DNA from: Bradyrhizobium sp.
GTDB lineage: Bacteria > Pseudomonadota > Alphaproteobacteria > Rhizobiales > Xanthobacteraceae
Direction: 5' to 3'
Length of the DNA stretch: 64,000 nucleotides
Assembly (NCBI RefSeq): GCF_027451485.1
Contig: NZ_DAIDJE010000043.1
Coordinates: 1 to 64,000, forward strand
Part shown: positions 24,785 to 33,044 of the stretch, piece after piece
Numbering within the stretch: position 1 is the stretch's first letter
Layout: each line of letters starts with the position of its first letter
Position numbers and translations under genes: made by a program
Notes under the pieces: generated by a model
Seen by the model: only the letters and a program-made list of their open reading frames with translations
What the model was told of the DNA's origin: nothing
Database searches by the model: none

Positions 24785-25696
24785 TCAAGCCGGCTGTTTC
24801 AGGATCGCGGCCGGATCGGCGCCGACCCGGCCGCTGGCCCGGTCAGCCGCCGTCTCGCGTGACAGGCGCATGTCGAAGCGAATGCTCGGCACCCCTGGAA
24901 TCGGGCACTCCGGGTCCTTCGGGTTGATATCGACCGCGAGATCGCCGGAAGAGCCGAACACCACGTCGTCGGCCAGATGCGGGTCGTCGCGCAAATAAAG
25001 CGCCGTCACCAGTTCGCGATAGCCGGGCGCGCCGACCAGGAAATGAATGTGCGCCGGCCGCATGCCGTGCCTCTTCTGGGCGCGAACCATTTCGCCGACC
25101 GGGCCGTCCATCGGGATCGAATAGCCGAGCGGCTTCACCGTGCGCAGAACGAACAGGCCCCTGGCGTCGGTGGTGAAGATGCCGCGGTAGTCGACCGAAT
25201 TCGGATTCTCCTGGATGTCATAGAGGCCGCTGGCGCTGGTCTGCCAGAGCGACACGGTGGCCCCGGAGAGCGGCTTGCCGTTCACGTCAGTCACATAACC
25301 GTACAGGGCGATTTCAGTCTCGGGCCGGGCGTTCCTGGCGATCTGGCTGCCGGGGGCCAGATGCGGCGTGGCTTCGCGGTAGAAGGGTCCGAGCAAGCTC
25401 GTATGCGTTCCCTCTTCCATGGCCGTTTCATCGTGCAGGCCGTTGACCAGTGCCGAGAGACCCAGCGTATCCGACAACAGGATGAATTCCTGCCGCGCTG
25501 GCGTGCATATCTTGCCGACCGCCGTCATGAAGGCGATGCCCTTGAGCCATTCCGCCGGCGTGAGATTTACGTCCCTGGCGAAAGCATGCAGGTGTTTCAC
25601 CGCCGATGCCATGATTTCCTTCAGGCGCGGATTGGTCGTTGTAGCCATCTGGTCGAGCACGGCCTGCGTGATGTTGTCAGGCGTCAACTCCTGCAT
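24785..25696 (-). CDS. Intradiol ring-cleavage dioxygenase (hydroxyquinol/catechol 1,2-dioxygenase type)
   Basis: A 303-residue nonheme iron(III) enzyme that opens catechol-like rings between the two hydroxyls. The four iron ligands are visible: Tyr in SGLYDIQ, Tyr in LGYSIP and the two His of RPAHIHF. The N-terminal helical dimer domain (about 1-110) precedes the beta-sandwich, as in catechol and hydroxyquinol 1,2-dioxygenases. The GPFYREATP block is typical. GGAGGAGCGC precedes the ATG. It is followed by a Liv-type importer and a MetE-like gene, which suggests uptake and breakdown of an aromatic compound. Which diol it prefers cannot be read. Confidence 0.82.
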   Translation of the reverse strand: MQELTPDNITQAVLDQMATTTNPRLKEIMASAVKHLHAFARDVNLTPAEWLKGIAFMTAVGKICTPARQEFILLSDTLGLSALVNGLHDETAMEEGTHTSLLGPFYREATPHLAPGSQIARNARPETEIALYGYVTDVNGKPLSGATVSLWQTSASGLYDIQENPNSVDYRGIFTTDARGLFVLRTVKPLGYSIPMDGPVGEMVRAQKRHGMRPAHIHFLVGAPGYRELVTALYLRDDPHLADDVVFGSSGDLAVDINPKDPECPIPGVPSIRFDMRLSRETAADRASGRVGADPAAILKQPA

Positions 25697-25855
25697 GCGC
25701 TCCTCCTAAGGTCCGCTTGGCCATGACCTTGGCCAGCCATGGCTTTTTTTGCTGGCCGGCAGCCTATCGTTCTCCGGGCGCAACCGCAAATCCCGCGCCG
25801 TGGCCGGGCCGGGAAATCGGATTCCCCGTCCGAATTTTCACCAGATGAGAAATGT

Positions 25856-27313
25856 TCAGTCGGTCTCGTCGCGGCGGACGCTGAGCGGATGGGTCTGCGC
25901 GGCCGTCGCGGGGGTGCCGAACATCCGCGGCTGGGTGAGTACCTCCGGCTGAAGGATCTGGTCGAGCTGCTCGCGGGTCAGAAGCTTCCTGGCGAGCACC
26001 AGATCATAGACGCTCTGGCCGGTCAGAAGCGCCTGTTGCGCAACCTCGGTCGCATTGCCGTAGCCGATATATGGATTGAGCGCGGTGACGATGCCGATCG
26101 AGCGCTCGACGCCGCGGCGCAGACCGTCGCGGTTGGCTGTGATGCCCCTGATGCACCGCTCGGCCAGTGTCAGGCAGCCGGCGCGCAGATGGTTGACGCT
26201 CTTGAAGAGGCTGTGAGCGATGATCGGTTCGAAGGCGTTGAGCTGTAACTGGCCGGCCTCGGCCGCAAAGCTCACCGTCACGTCGTTCCCGATCACTTCA
26301 AAGGCGATCTGGTTGACGACCTCGGGGATGACAGGATTGACCTTGCCCGGCATGATGCTGGAGCCCGCCTGCATCGGCGGCAGGTTGATCTCGTTGAGGC
26401 CGACCCGCGGCCCCGACGACAGCAGCCGCAGGTCGTTGCATGTCTTGGACAGTTTCACGGCGACGCGTTTGAGCACGCCCGAGAGCTGTACGAAGGCGCC
26501 GCAATCCTGGGTGGCCTCGATCAGGTTCGACGCGGTGACGACCGGGATGCCGGTGACGTCGCGCAGGTGCTGACAGACCAGCCGCGCATAATCCGGATGG
26601 GCGTTGATCCCGGTGCCGATCGCGGTCGCGCCCATGTTGATCTCGCAGATCAGAAGCACCGCTTCCTTGAGGCGCAGTTCGTCTTCGCCGAGCATCACCG
26701 CGTAAGTCGAAAATTCCTGCCCCAGGGTCATCGGAACGGCGTCCTGCAACTGGGTGCGCCCCATCTTGATAATGTCCTTGAATTCCTCCGACTTCGCCTC
26801 GAAGGTGCCGCGCAGCATCGCCATGGCATCGACGAGGCGCATGATGCCGGAATAGGCCGCGAGCTTCAGCGCCGTGGGATAGACGTCATTGGTGCTCTGG
26901 CTCATGTTGACGTCTTCATTGGGGTGCAGGAACGTGTAGTCACCCTTCGAGCGGCCGAGCAGTTCCAGCGCACGATTCGCGATCACCTCGTTGGCGTTCA
27001 TGTTGCTCGAGGTACCGGCGCCGCCCTGGATGACGTCGACGACGAACTGCTCGTGGAACTTTCCACCCCTGATCTCTTCGGCGGCAGCGACGATAGCGTC
27101 AGCTTTCGCGGCATCGAGCAGCCCGAGGTCACGGTTGCTTCGCGCCGCCGCCATCTTGATCGACGCCAGCGCCTTGATCAAATCGGGATAGATTGAGATC
27201 GGGGTGCCGGTGATCGGGAAATTTTCGACGGCCCGGAGCGTGTGGACTCCGTAATAGGCCTGCCCCGGAACGTCGCGGTCGCCCAATAGATCGTGCTCGC
27301 GTCGCATGCTCAT
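25856..27313 (-). CDS. aspA: Aspartate ammonia-lyase
   Basis: A 485-residue member of the fumarase/aspartase superfamily that converts aspartate to fumarate and ammonia. The signature GSSIMPGKVNP is present, with the flexible catalytic Ser in that loop. TSSNMNANEV and the NEDVNMSQSTNDVYPTA region are typical of aspartase. Full length. The ATG at 27313 follows a GGAGA site at 7 nt; a second ATG two codons later is possible. It stands alone, 160 bp before the dioxygenase gene. Confidence 0.88.
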   Translation of the reverse strand: MSMRREHDLLGDRDVPGQAYYGVHTLRAVENFPITGTPISIYPDLIKALASIKMAAARSNRDLGLLDAAKADAIVAAAEEIRGGKFHEQFVVDVIQGGAGTSSNMNANEVIANRALELLGRSKGDYTFLHPNEDVNMSQSTNDVYPTALKLAAYSGIMRLVDAMAMLRGTFEAKSEEFKDIIKMGRTQLQDAVPMTLGQEFSTYAVMLGEDELRLKEAVLLICEINMGATAIGTGINAHPDYARLVCQHLRDVTGIPVVTASNLIEATQDCGAFVQLSGVLKRVAVKLSKTCNDLRLLSSGPRVGLNEINLPPMQAGSSIMPGKVNPVIPEVVNQIAFEVIGNDVTVSFAAEAGQLQLNAFEPIIAHSLFKSVNHLRAGCLTLAERCIRGITANRDGLRRGVERSIGIVTALNPYIGYGNATEVAQQALLTGQSVYDLVLARKLLTREQLDQILQPEVLTQPRMFGTPATAAQTHPLSVRRDETD

Positions 27314-27653
27314 GGAGAGGTCTCCTGCGTTGTCGCGGGGGAGCGATCAATACAGGATCGAACCGGATTTCCAAGCTTTTGATTCAACTTGTGCAGGCGC
27401 GAAAGCTTCACATTGCGGCGTCTTATGGGCCGCAATTGAACGCGCTGATCGTGGCCGTTTTTCTCGCAGGCATTTACCTTTTTCCGGATTTTGGATGCCA
27501 GCAAGCGGACGGCTCTCCGCAATGTTTAAGCCATCCTTTAGATGTGAGACCTATCGTCAACGGTACGATTTCCCGCCTTTTGCCGGGGATCCGAGACCAT
27601 TTTTCGGTTAACCGACCGACTTTCCAAGAACTTGAACAAAACTCCTGGGTGGG
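27314..27653. other. Divergent promoter gap between aspA and the GGDEF gene
   Basis: This 340-bp gap is less GC-rich than its surroundings and should hold both promoters. The only distinct mark I see is a perfect 10-bp palindrome CGGTTAACCG at 27605-27614, about 40 nt before the start of the diguanylate cyclase. No small gene or RNA was recognised. Confidence 0.4.
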
Positions 27654-28703
27654 ATGGCTCAAGGAATCAGCGGCTCCGGCAACGAGATTGACTTCGATTT
27701 CGCGACGTCGATCGCGGATCGGGCCAACCGTATGATGGCGCAGCACGGCGTACCGCCGACGCCCGATAATTTCTCCGTCTGGTTCTACTACGCGATGGGC
27801 GGATCACTCACGCTGAAGAAGACCATCGACATCCTGATCGCCAACAAGCGCAAGTTCGACTCCGCCGTCAACCGCGAACTCTACGTCACCTACGTCAACC
27901 CGCATGCGAGCACGAGCGGAGATTTTCCCGAGCAGTTGCGCAGCGTCATCGCGAGCGCGCAGGAATATCTTACGACCGCGATCATCGACAATCGCACGCA
28001 GATGCAAAATCTCGGCGAGGTCAAATCGGAATGCCTGGGCGCGGTCGATCCGCGGCCGATCATCGAACGGCTGGTAGAGGAGCTGTCGCATGCGACGAGC
28101 CGCTCCTCGGCGCTTGAAGCGAACTTCCTTCAGACCACGAAAGACCTCGACCAAATCAAGGACTCGCTGAAGGAGGCGGAGCAGCATTCCAACACCGACG
28201 CTCTCACCGGGCTTGCCAACCGCCGCGCGCTCGAAGCATTCCTGCGCGCGGCGCAGATCACGGCCATGGAAGCGGGAACGCCGCTCAGCATCCTGATGCT
28301 CGACGTCGACCATTTCAAGCAGTTCAACGACGGCTATGGACATCAGGTCGGCGACCAGGTGCTGCGGCTGGTCGCCAAGGTGCTCCAGGAAAACGTCCGC
28401 GACTGCGACCTCGCCGCGCGTTTTGGCGGTGAGGAGCTGATGGCGATCCTGCCGGGAGCGGCGATCGATGCCGGCATCGAGGTGGCCGAGCGCGTTCGCC
28501 GCCGTATCGCCGACGCCCGGCTGACGCGGCGCACGACCGGCGAGGAAATTTCGAGCGTGACGGTTTCGATGGGCGTGGCGCAATTCCGCATGGGCGAAAC
28601 CGCCGATGGCCTGATCGCGCGCTGCGACAAGGCGCTCTATCAGGCCAAGCGCAAGGGACGCAACCGGACGGTCAGGGAGACCGAAGAAGAGATCGCGGCT
28701 TAG
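27654..28703 (+). CDS. Diguanylate cyclase (GGDEF domain)
   Basis: A 349-residue soluble protein. The N-terminal ~170 residues have no membrane segment and end in a coiled-coil-like stretch (LDQIKDSLKEAEQHSNTDALTGLANRR). The GGDEF domain follows, with active-site motif GGEEL (258-262) where GGEEF is usual. An I-site RxxD (R249, D252) is in place, so product inhibition by c-di-GMP is likely. The activity is synthesis of the second messenger c-di-GMP. The N-terminal region resembles those of other Bradyrhizobium GGDEF proteins but I cannot name its domain. Confidence 0.82.
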   Translation: MAQGISGSGNEIDFDFATSIADRANRMMAQHGVPPTPDNFSVWFYYAMGGSLTLKKTIDILIANKRKFDSAVNRELYVTYVNPHASTSGDFPEQLRSVIASAQEYLTTAIIDNRTQMQNLGEVKSECLGAVDPRPIIERLVEELSHATSRSSALEANFLQTTKDLDQIKDSLKEAEQHSNTDALTGLANRRALEAFLRAAQITAMEAGTPLSILMLDVDHFKQFNDGYGHQVGDQVLRLVAKVLQENVRDCDLAARFGGEELMAILPGAAIDAGIEVAERVRRRIADARLTRRTTGEEISSVTVSMGVAQFRMGETADGLIARCDKALYQAKRKGRNRTVRETEEEIAA

Positions 28704-28740
28704 AGCTTGGTTTTCAAAGCGATGGCGCCGCCCCGGCCAT

Positions 28741-29445
28741 TCAGATCATGGACGCCACTTTTTCCAGACCGATCAGGCGGGCGAGCTGGCGCACTTCGCG
28801 CTTCTGATCTTCGCGCAGCTGAAACAGGAGCGGCATCGCCGCCGACTTCAACTGCTGGACTTCCGCAGAGTCCGGATCGATATGCACCGGCGCATTGGGA
28901 TCGGCCTGCCGCGTGGCGTGCAGCCTGCGGGCCACCGCACGGAGCGCCGTCTCCACCGCCGGCCAATAATATTCCTGCGATGCCGACAGTTGCAGCCGCT
29001 GCTTGATGCCGGCGATCTGCGCATCGCTCAACAGCGTGTATGACTTTTGCACGGGCGGCTTCGCAGAGGCATGCGGCTTTGACGACGTCGGCGCCTCATC
29101 CGCTGGCCTGGAGACTTCCTTCGAGATTTCCTTGTAAATCTCCTTGGCGGCCTCCGCCTCGGGAGAAGCGGCCGGCGCAAAGGCCTGCCGCAGCGGCTCG
29201 GGGGAAATCGCACCGGTAGGCTCAGGCGGAACCGGATCGGGTGCGAGCGCGGCAACCCTCAGCCTGTCCGCCTTGCCTTCCTGGTTCGATACGACAGCCT
29301 GCGCCGGGATTGACGGTGTCGCCATGGAGGTGATGCTCGCGGCCGGCACGCTGTCCTGCCCCAGAATGGCGGCGACCGCCGAACCTACGACCAGGAAGCA
29401 GGTCAGAGCGATAATGGTGACGGCTTTTGACAGGTAACTCTCCAT
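28741..29445 (-). CDS. Membrane-anchored protein of unknown function
   Basis: A 234-residue protein with one N-terminal hydrophobic segment (TIIALTCFLVVGSAVAAIL), then a proline/alanine/glutamate-rich low-complexity stretch of about 100 residues, and a C-terminal helical domain (LSDAQIAGIKQRLQLSASQEYYWPAVETALRAV). The start at 29445 is chosen because the hydrophobic segment begins there. The C-terminal half resembles exported helical proteins of Bradyrhizobium, but I know no function. Confidence 0.65.
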   Translation of the reverse strand: MESYLSKAVTIIALTCFLVVGSAVAAILGQDSVPAASITSMATPSIPAQAVVSNQEGKADRLRVAALAPDPVPPEPTGAISPEPLRQAFAPAASPEAEAAKEIYKEISKEVSRPADEAPTSSKPHASAKPPVQKSYTLLSDAQIAGIKQRLQLSASQEYYWPAVETALRAVARRLHATRQADPNAPVHIDPDSAEVQQLKSAAMPLLFQLREDQKREVRQLARLIGLEKVASMI

Positions 29446-29583
29446 TTCACGGGATCTGCGCTTGACCGGCCTGCCCACCGCAGTACCTTCCCCACAATAG
29501 CGGCGAGAAATAAGGCCTAACGGTGCCGCCAAGATGACGATCGGACACCTCCGGTCCCCGCCCCGGGAACCGGTTGCAAGCGA

Positions 29584-29832
29584 TCAGGCGGCGACAAGTT
29601 CGTAGGCGTCCTGAATGTCGGCAACGATGTCGGAAGCCTCCCACAGCGCATCCGGCGCGACCGTCTGCCAGCTGATGGTCCAGTTGCGGCCGCCCTTTGC
29701 GGTGAAAGGCAGGCGGACGACGTCGAATTGCGCATCGCGGCAAAGCGGATGGCGATCGAGCGCATAAGCGACACGGCGCCTGATTTCATCCAGGGTTGCC
29801 GGCGTCTTGGCAAAAAGCGTCTCGAAATCCAT
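29584..29832 (-). CDS. Small soluble protein of unknown function, possibly CtrA-controlled
   Basis: An 82-residue protein with mixed helix/strand character (TLDEIRRRVAYALDRHPLC, NWTISWQTVAPDALWEASDIVADIQDAYEL). No signal or membrane segment. The ATG has a GAGGG site about 7 nt upstream. A perfect CtrA box lies 80-95 bp upstream at 29911-29926, pointing to cell-cycle control. Confidence 0.65.
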   Translation of the reverse strand: MDFETLFAKTPATLDEIRRRVAYALDRHPLCRDAQFDVVRLPFTAKGGRNWTISWQTVAPDALWEASDIVADIQDAYELVAA

Positions 29833-29910
29833 GTCACACCCTCGAAACCCGGTTCCCGCAGACCGCGCGATGGTGCGGCCGGCGCTGGAGCCAAGTCTTG
29901 GGCGGACGTG

Positions 29911-29926
29911 GTTAATTGCGGGTTAA
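29911..29926 (-). promoter_or_regulatory. CtrA binding box
   Basis: On the minus strand the sequence is TTAA, seven bases, TTAAC, the full consensus for the alphaproteobacterial cell-cycle regulator CtrA. It lies in the short gap between the nitronate monooxygenase stop and the small gene that starts at 29832, in the correct orientation for the latter. Confidence 0.6.
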
Positions 29927-29945
29927 ATGACGGTATGCGCGGGCG

Positions 29946-30914
29946 TTACAGCGGAAGATCCACCGCCGCGTCATATTCCCTCTTGAAGCGCGCGATCAGT
30001 TCGGCCGCCGGCACGACCTGGCTGACGCTGCCGACGCCCTGGCCCGACCCCCAGATGTCCTTCCAGGCCTTGGCCTTGGCGCGCTCGCCGGACGCATCGG
30101 TGCCGAAACTCATCTTCGAGGCATCCGACGTGGGGAGATTATCCGGATCCATCCCCGCCGCCACGATCGACGGCCTCAGGTAATTGCCATGCACGCCTGT
30201 GAAGAGGTTGGAATAGACGATATCTTCCGCGCTCGAGCTCGTGATCATCTCCTTGTAGCGGTCGACCGCATTGGCCTCCTTGGTGGCGATGAAGGCCGAA
30301 CCGATATAGGCGAAGTCCGCGCCCAACAGGCGCGCGGCACGGATGGCGCGGCCATTGGCGATCGCGCCCGACAAGGCAATCGGCCCATCGAACCATTTCC
30401 GCGTCTCCGCCACAAAGGCGAAGGGCGAGATCACGCCGGCGTGGCCGCCAGCACCTGCGGCAACCAGGATCAGGCCGTCGGCGCCCTTTTCGACCGCCTT
30501 GTGGGCGAACTTCTGGTTGATCACGTCGTGGAAGACGATACCGCCCCAGCGATGCGCAGCCTCATTGACTTCCTCGCGCGCGCCGAGCGAGGTGATGATG
30601 ATCGGCACCTTGTGCTTCTCGCACAGCGTCAGATCGTGTTCGAGGCGGTTGTTTGAACGATGCACGATCTGGTTGACCGCAAACGGCGCCGACGGCCGCT
30701 CCGGATGGGCCGCATCGTACTCGGCGAGCTCCTGCTTGATCCGCGTCAGCCAGGCGTCGAGCAATTCGGGCGGACGGGCGTTCAGCGCCGGAAACGCGCC
30801 GACGATGCCGGCCTTGCATTGGGCGATCACGAGATCGGGCACCGAGATGATGAACAGCGGCGCCCCGATCACTGGAAGCGACAGGCGGCCCTTGAACAGC
30901 GCAGGCATCGACAT
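29946..30914 (-). CDS. Nitronate monooxygenase-family flavoenzyme
   Basis: A 322-residue FMN-dependent TIM-barrel enzyme. The start PALFKGRLSLPVIGAPLFIIS is the family's N-terminal flavin loop, and GADGLILVAAGAGGHAG and GADFAYIGSAFIATKEA are the phosphate-binding segments. Such enzymes oxidise alkyl nitronates (including propionate-3-nitronate), but relatives in this superfamily also act as enoyl reductases, so the substrate is uncertain. I use ATG 30914 (also 30908); a TTG at 30920 is possible. Confidence 0.78.
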   Translation of the reverse strand: MSMPALFKGRLSLPVIGAPLFIISVPDLVIAQCKAGIVGAFPALNARPPELLDAWLTRIKQELAEYDAAHPERPSAPFAVNQIVHRSNNRLEHDLTLCEKHKVPIIITSLGAREEVNEAAHRWGGIVFHDVINQKFAHKAVEKGADGLILVAAGAGGHAGVISPFAFVAETRKWFDGPIALSGAIANGRAIRAARLLGADFAYIGSAFIATKEANAVDRYKEMITSSSAEDIVYSNLFTGVHGNYLRPSIVAAGMDPDNLPTSDASKMSFGTDASGERAKAKAWKDIWGSGQGVGSVSQVVPAAELIARFKREYDAAVDLPL

Positions 30915-31009
30915 CAGCAAGAATCCTCAACTTTCCGGGCTACGGAAAATTTTTGCCCGGGCGCCAAAGGATGCCAGACATCATATCAAAAAGGCAATCG
31001 CGGTGATTC

Positions 31010-31070
31010 TCGGTCATCGTCCGGCTTGACCGGGCGACCCGGTACGCGGTGACGCCCGATCATCTCAGCT
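31010..31070. repeat. Fragment of a CCGGGCTTG-type palindromic repeat
   Basis: TCATCGTCCGGCTTGACCGG and the following bases resemble the dispersed CCGGGCTTG/CAAGCCCGG elements at 41693-41778 and 45716-45738. It lies between two convergent-in-space, same-strand genes and codes for nothing I can see. Confidence 0.4.
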
Positions 31071-31124
31071 GCTCTGGAATTCCGGATTCGCCGCTCTCGT
31101 GGGGAATGACAGTCTTGCCGCGGC

Positions 31125-31679
31125 CTACTGGCACAAAGCGCGCGTGACGAAATTGTCGGTGCGGCAATCGCCCGGCTTGCGTGTCCGGCCCGGGATCAGA
31201 ACTTTCGCCGAACAAGCTTCGACCGAATCTGTCGACAGACTCTTGCCTTCCTTGAAGCCCTTGGACTGGCATAGCCTGTCAGCGGCCATCTTGCAGTCGG
31301 CGGCGCCATTGGCGGCCGCAGGACAGGGAATACGGCCTGTCGCCATGGATGACGGCGTCGCCAGTCGCGACAGGCTTTCCCCGGCATCCTTGACGACGTC
31401 CTTGGTCTTTGCGTGGAGCTCGTCGAGCGTTTCGCCCGGGCTCTTCAGGGACGGCAGGATCGACAGGGACTTTTCCAGCATCTTGCCCATTTCGTTGAAC
31501 AAGCCCGGATTCTCCGGGGCTGCTGGCTGAGGTGCATCCGACTGCGGTCCGGGGACTTGCCCGTTCCCCGGCGAGGGTGCGAGTTGCGCCGGCGCCTGCT
31601 GCAGGGGTACCGCCGTTTGCGGCCAAGCGGTGCCGGCCGCCAAAACCCAAACGAGGGCGATAAGGGCCGCCGACCTCAA
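31125..31679 (-). CDS. Exported protein of unknown function
   Basis: A 184-residue protein with a signal peptide (ALIALVWVLAAGTAWPQ), a Pro/Gln-rich stretch, then a region with several cysteines near the end (PCPAAANGAADCKMAADRLCQSKG, EACSAK, GDCRTD, RALCQ). The spacing of the cysteines suggests disulfides in the periplasm. The start is a TTG at 31679 that overlaps the stop of the upstream YqaA-like gene (TTGA), so translation is probably coupled. No known domain recognised. Confidence 0.65.
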   Translation of the reverse strand: MRSAALIALVWVLAAGTAWPQTAVPLQQAPAQLAPSPGNGQVPGPQSDAPQPAAPENPGLFNEMGKMLEKSLSILPSLKSPGETLDELHAKTKDVVKDAGESLSRLATPSSMATGRIPCPAAANGAADCKMAADRLCQSKGFKEGKSLSTDSVEACSAKVLIPGRTRKPGDCRTDNFVTRALCQ

Positions 31680-32257
31680 ACCAGCTTGATCGCGATGACG
31701 AAGCCGGCGGCGAGCAGAACCAGGAACGCCGTCACCCAGATGCCGAGACGCCTCTCGATTTCGGCGCGGATGAAATCCCCGTAGCGGTTGAGCACGATCG
31801 CCACGATGAAGAAGCGGCCGCCCCGGGCGATGATCGAGCATAGGATGAACAGCCAGATATTGTAGCCTGCAAAGCCCGATGTGATCGTCACGAGCTTGTA
31901 GGGGATTGGCGTGAGCCCCTTCAGCAGGATGATCAGGCTGCCCCATTGGGCATAGGACGCGCGAAAGGCTTCGACCTTGTCGCCGAGGTGATAGAGATTG
32001 ATCAGCCACTGCCCGACCGAGTCATAGAGAAGCGCTCCGATCGCATAACCGAGCACGCCGCCGGCCACCGAGGCAATCGTACAAAGAGTCGCAAACAGCC
32101 AGGCGCGCGCCGGCCGCGCCAGCGACATCGGCAGCAGCATGATGTCGGGAGGAACCGGAAAGAAGGAACTTTCCGCAAAGGCGACTGCCCCGAGGATCCA
32201 CAACGCGTAAGGCTTGTCGGCGGCGTCGATACACCAATCGTAGATGCGTCTGAGCAT
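31676..32257 (-). CDS. DedA/YqaA-family inner-membrane protein
   Basis: A 193-residue polytopic protein with the VTT-type pattern: AESSFFPVPPDIMLLPM near the N-terminus and the re-entrant segment GLTPIPYKLVTITSGFAGYN. This group includes DedA and YqaA, membrane proteins that affect membrane homeostasis and lipid flipping. The start is ATG 32257; an ATG at 32272 would add five residues. It precedes the exported protein at 31679 with a 4-base overlap. Confidence 0.8.
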   Translation of the reverse strand: MLRRIYDWCIDAADKPYALWILGAVAFAESSFFPVPPDIMLLPMSLARPARAWLFATLCTIASVAGGVLGYAIGALLYDSVGQWLINLYHLGDKVEAFRASYAQWGSLIILLKGLTPIPYKLVTITSGFAGYNIWLFILCSIIARGGRFFIVAIVLNRYGDFIRAEIERRLGIWVTAFLVLLAAGFVIAIKLV

Positions 32258-32309
32258 GCCGCGATGAAGCATCACAGCGCAGATTTGTCCATGCCGGAAC
32301 GGCAGGAAA

Positions 32310-32702
32310 TCAGTGGCGCTTGCGCAAAGCGCGCCCTTCAAGCGCGACAATTGGTCGCCGCGACAGGCGGGGCGGCGGGACCTTCACCGGCGACTTCGGC
32401 ATCTTCTCGGCGATCCCGAGCAGGTTCTCGCGCCGCTCCATCTCGCGCCAGACGTCTTCGGGGCGCACACCGGCGGATGCCCACAAAACGGTGAGGTTAT
32501 AGAGCAGGTCGGCGCTTTCGCGGACAACGGCGTCAGTCTTGCCGTTGACGGCATCGATGACGACTTCGATCGCCTCTTCGGCGAGCTTCTTTGCCATCTT
32601 GTCGGGACCGCGCTGAAACAGCCGGGCCGTTCGCGAAACCGAAGGATCGAGATCCTTGGCCGCCATGACTGCCTGATAGAGCCGTTCGAGCGAATCACTC
32701 AT
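32310..32702 (-). CDS. HisE-like phosphoribosyl-ATP pyrophosphatase paralogue
   Basis: A 130-residue protein of the MazG/HisE helical pyrophosphatase fold. The motif KLAEEAIEVVIDA with acidic metal ligands and ESADLLYNLTVLWA is as in HisE, the second histidine-biosynthesis step. It carries a basic C-terminal tail of about 30 residues (PPPRLSRRPIVALEGRALRKRH) absent from the usual ~107-residue HisE. No other his genes are near, so it may be a second copy or act on another nucleotide. The ATG is at 32702. Confidence 0.72.
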   Translation of the reverse strand: MSDSLERLYQAVMAAKDLDPSVSRTARLFQRGPDKMAKKLAEEAIEVVIDAVNGKTDAVVRESADLLYNLTVLWASAGVRPEDVWREMERRENLLGIAEKMPKSPVKVPPPRLSRRPIVALEGRALRKRH

Positions 32703-33044
32703 GTCTTTAAGATAATCCAAACGCCTCGCCAGCGTGTTAATAACGTCGCAAACGCCGCAAAACCACCGGCCACGGTGAGCAGCGACTTAATCCGGCCGCG
32801 CGATTTGAAGGCGCCGAAGCGGTGACCGGCCCGGCTCAGTAGCCATGACAGCCGGCCACGTCACCGCCGTAGCACTACGGAGCCGGTGCGCAATCGCTTA
32901 GTTGTGAACGTCGCCGCTCGTGCACACCAGCCAGAAACCATGCTTGCTCACCTGCGGTTCAGATTGCCGTTGGCAGAATGCCAATGCCGGCGTCATGAAA
33001 CCGACACATCCGAAGCGGCAATAGACTTTCCATAGTTCGGTGCG
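32703..33044. other. Divergent gap between the HisE-like gene and the binding-protein gene
   Basis: This 342-bp gap must hold promoters for both genes. I see no small gene, RNA, clear operator or repeat in it. Confidence 0.4.
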
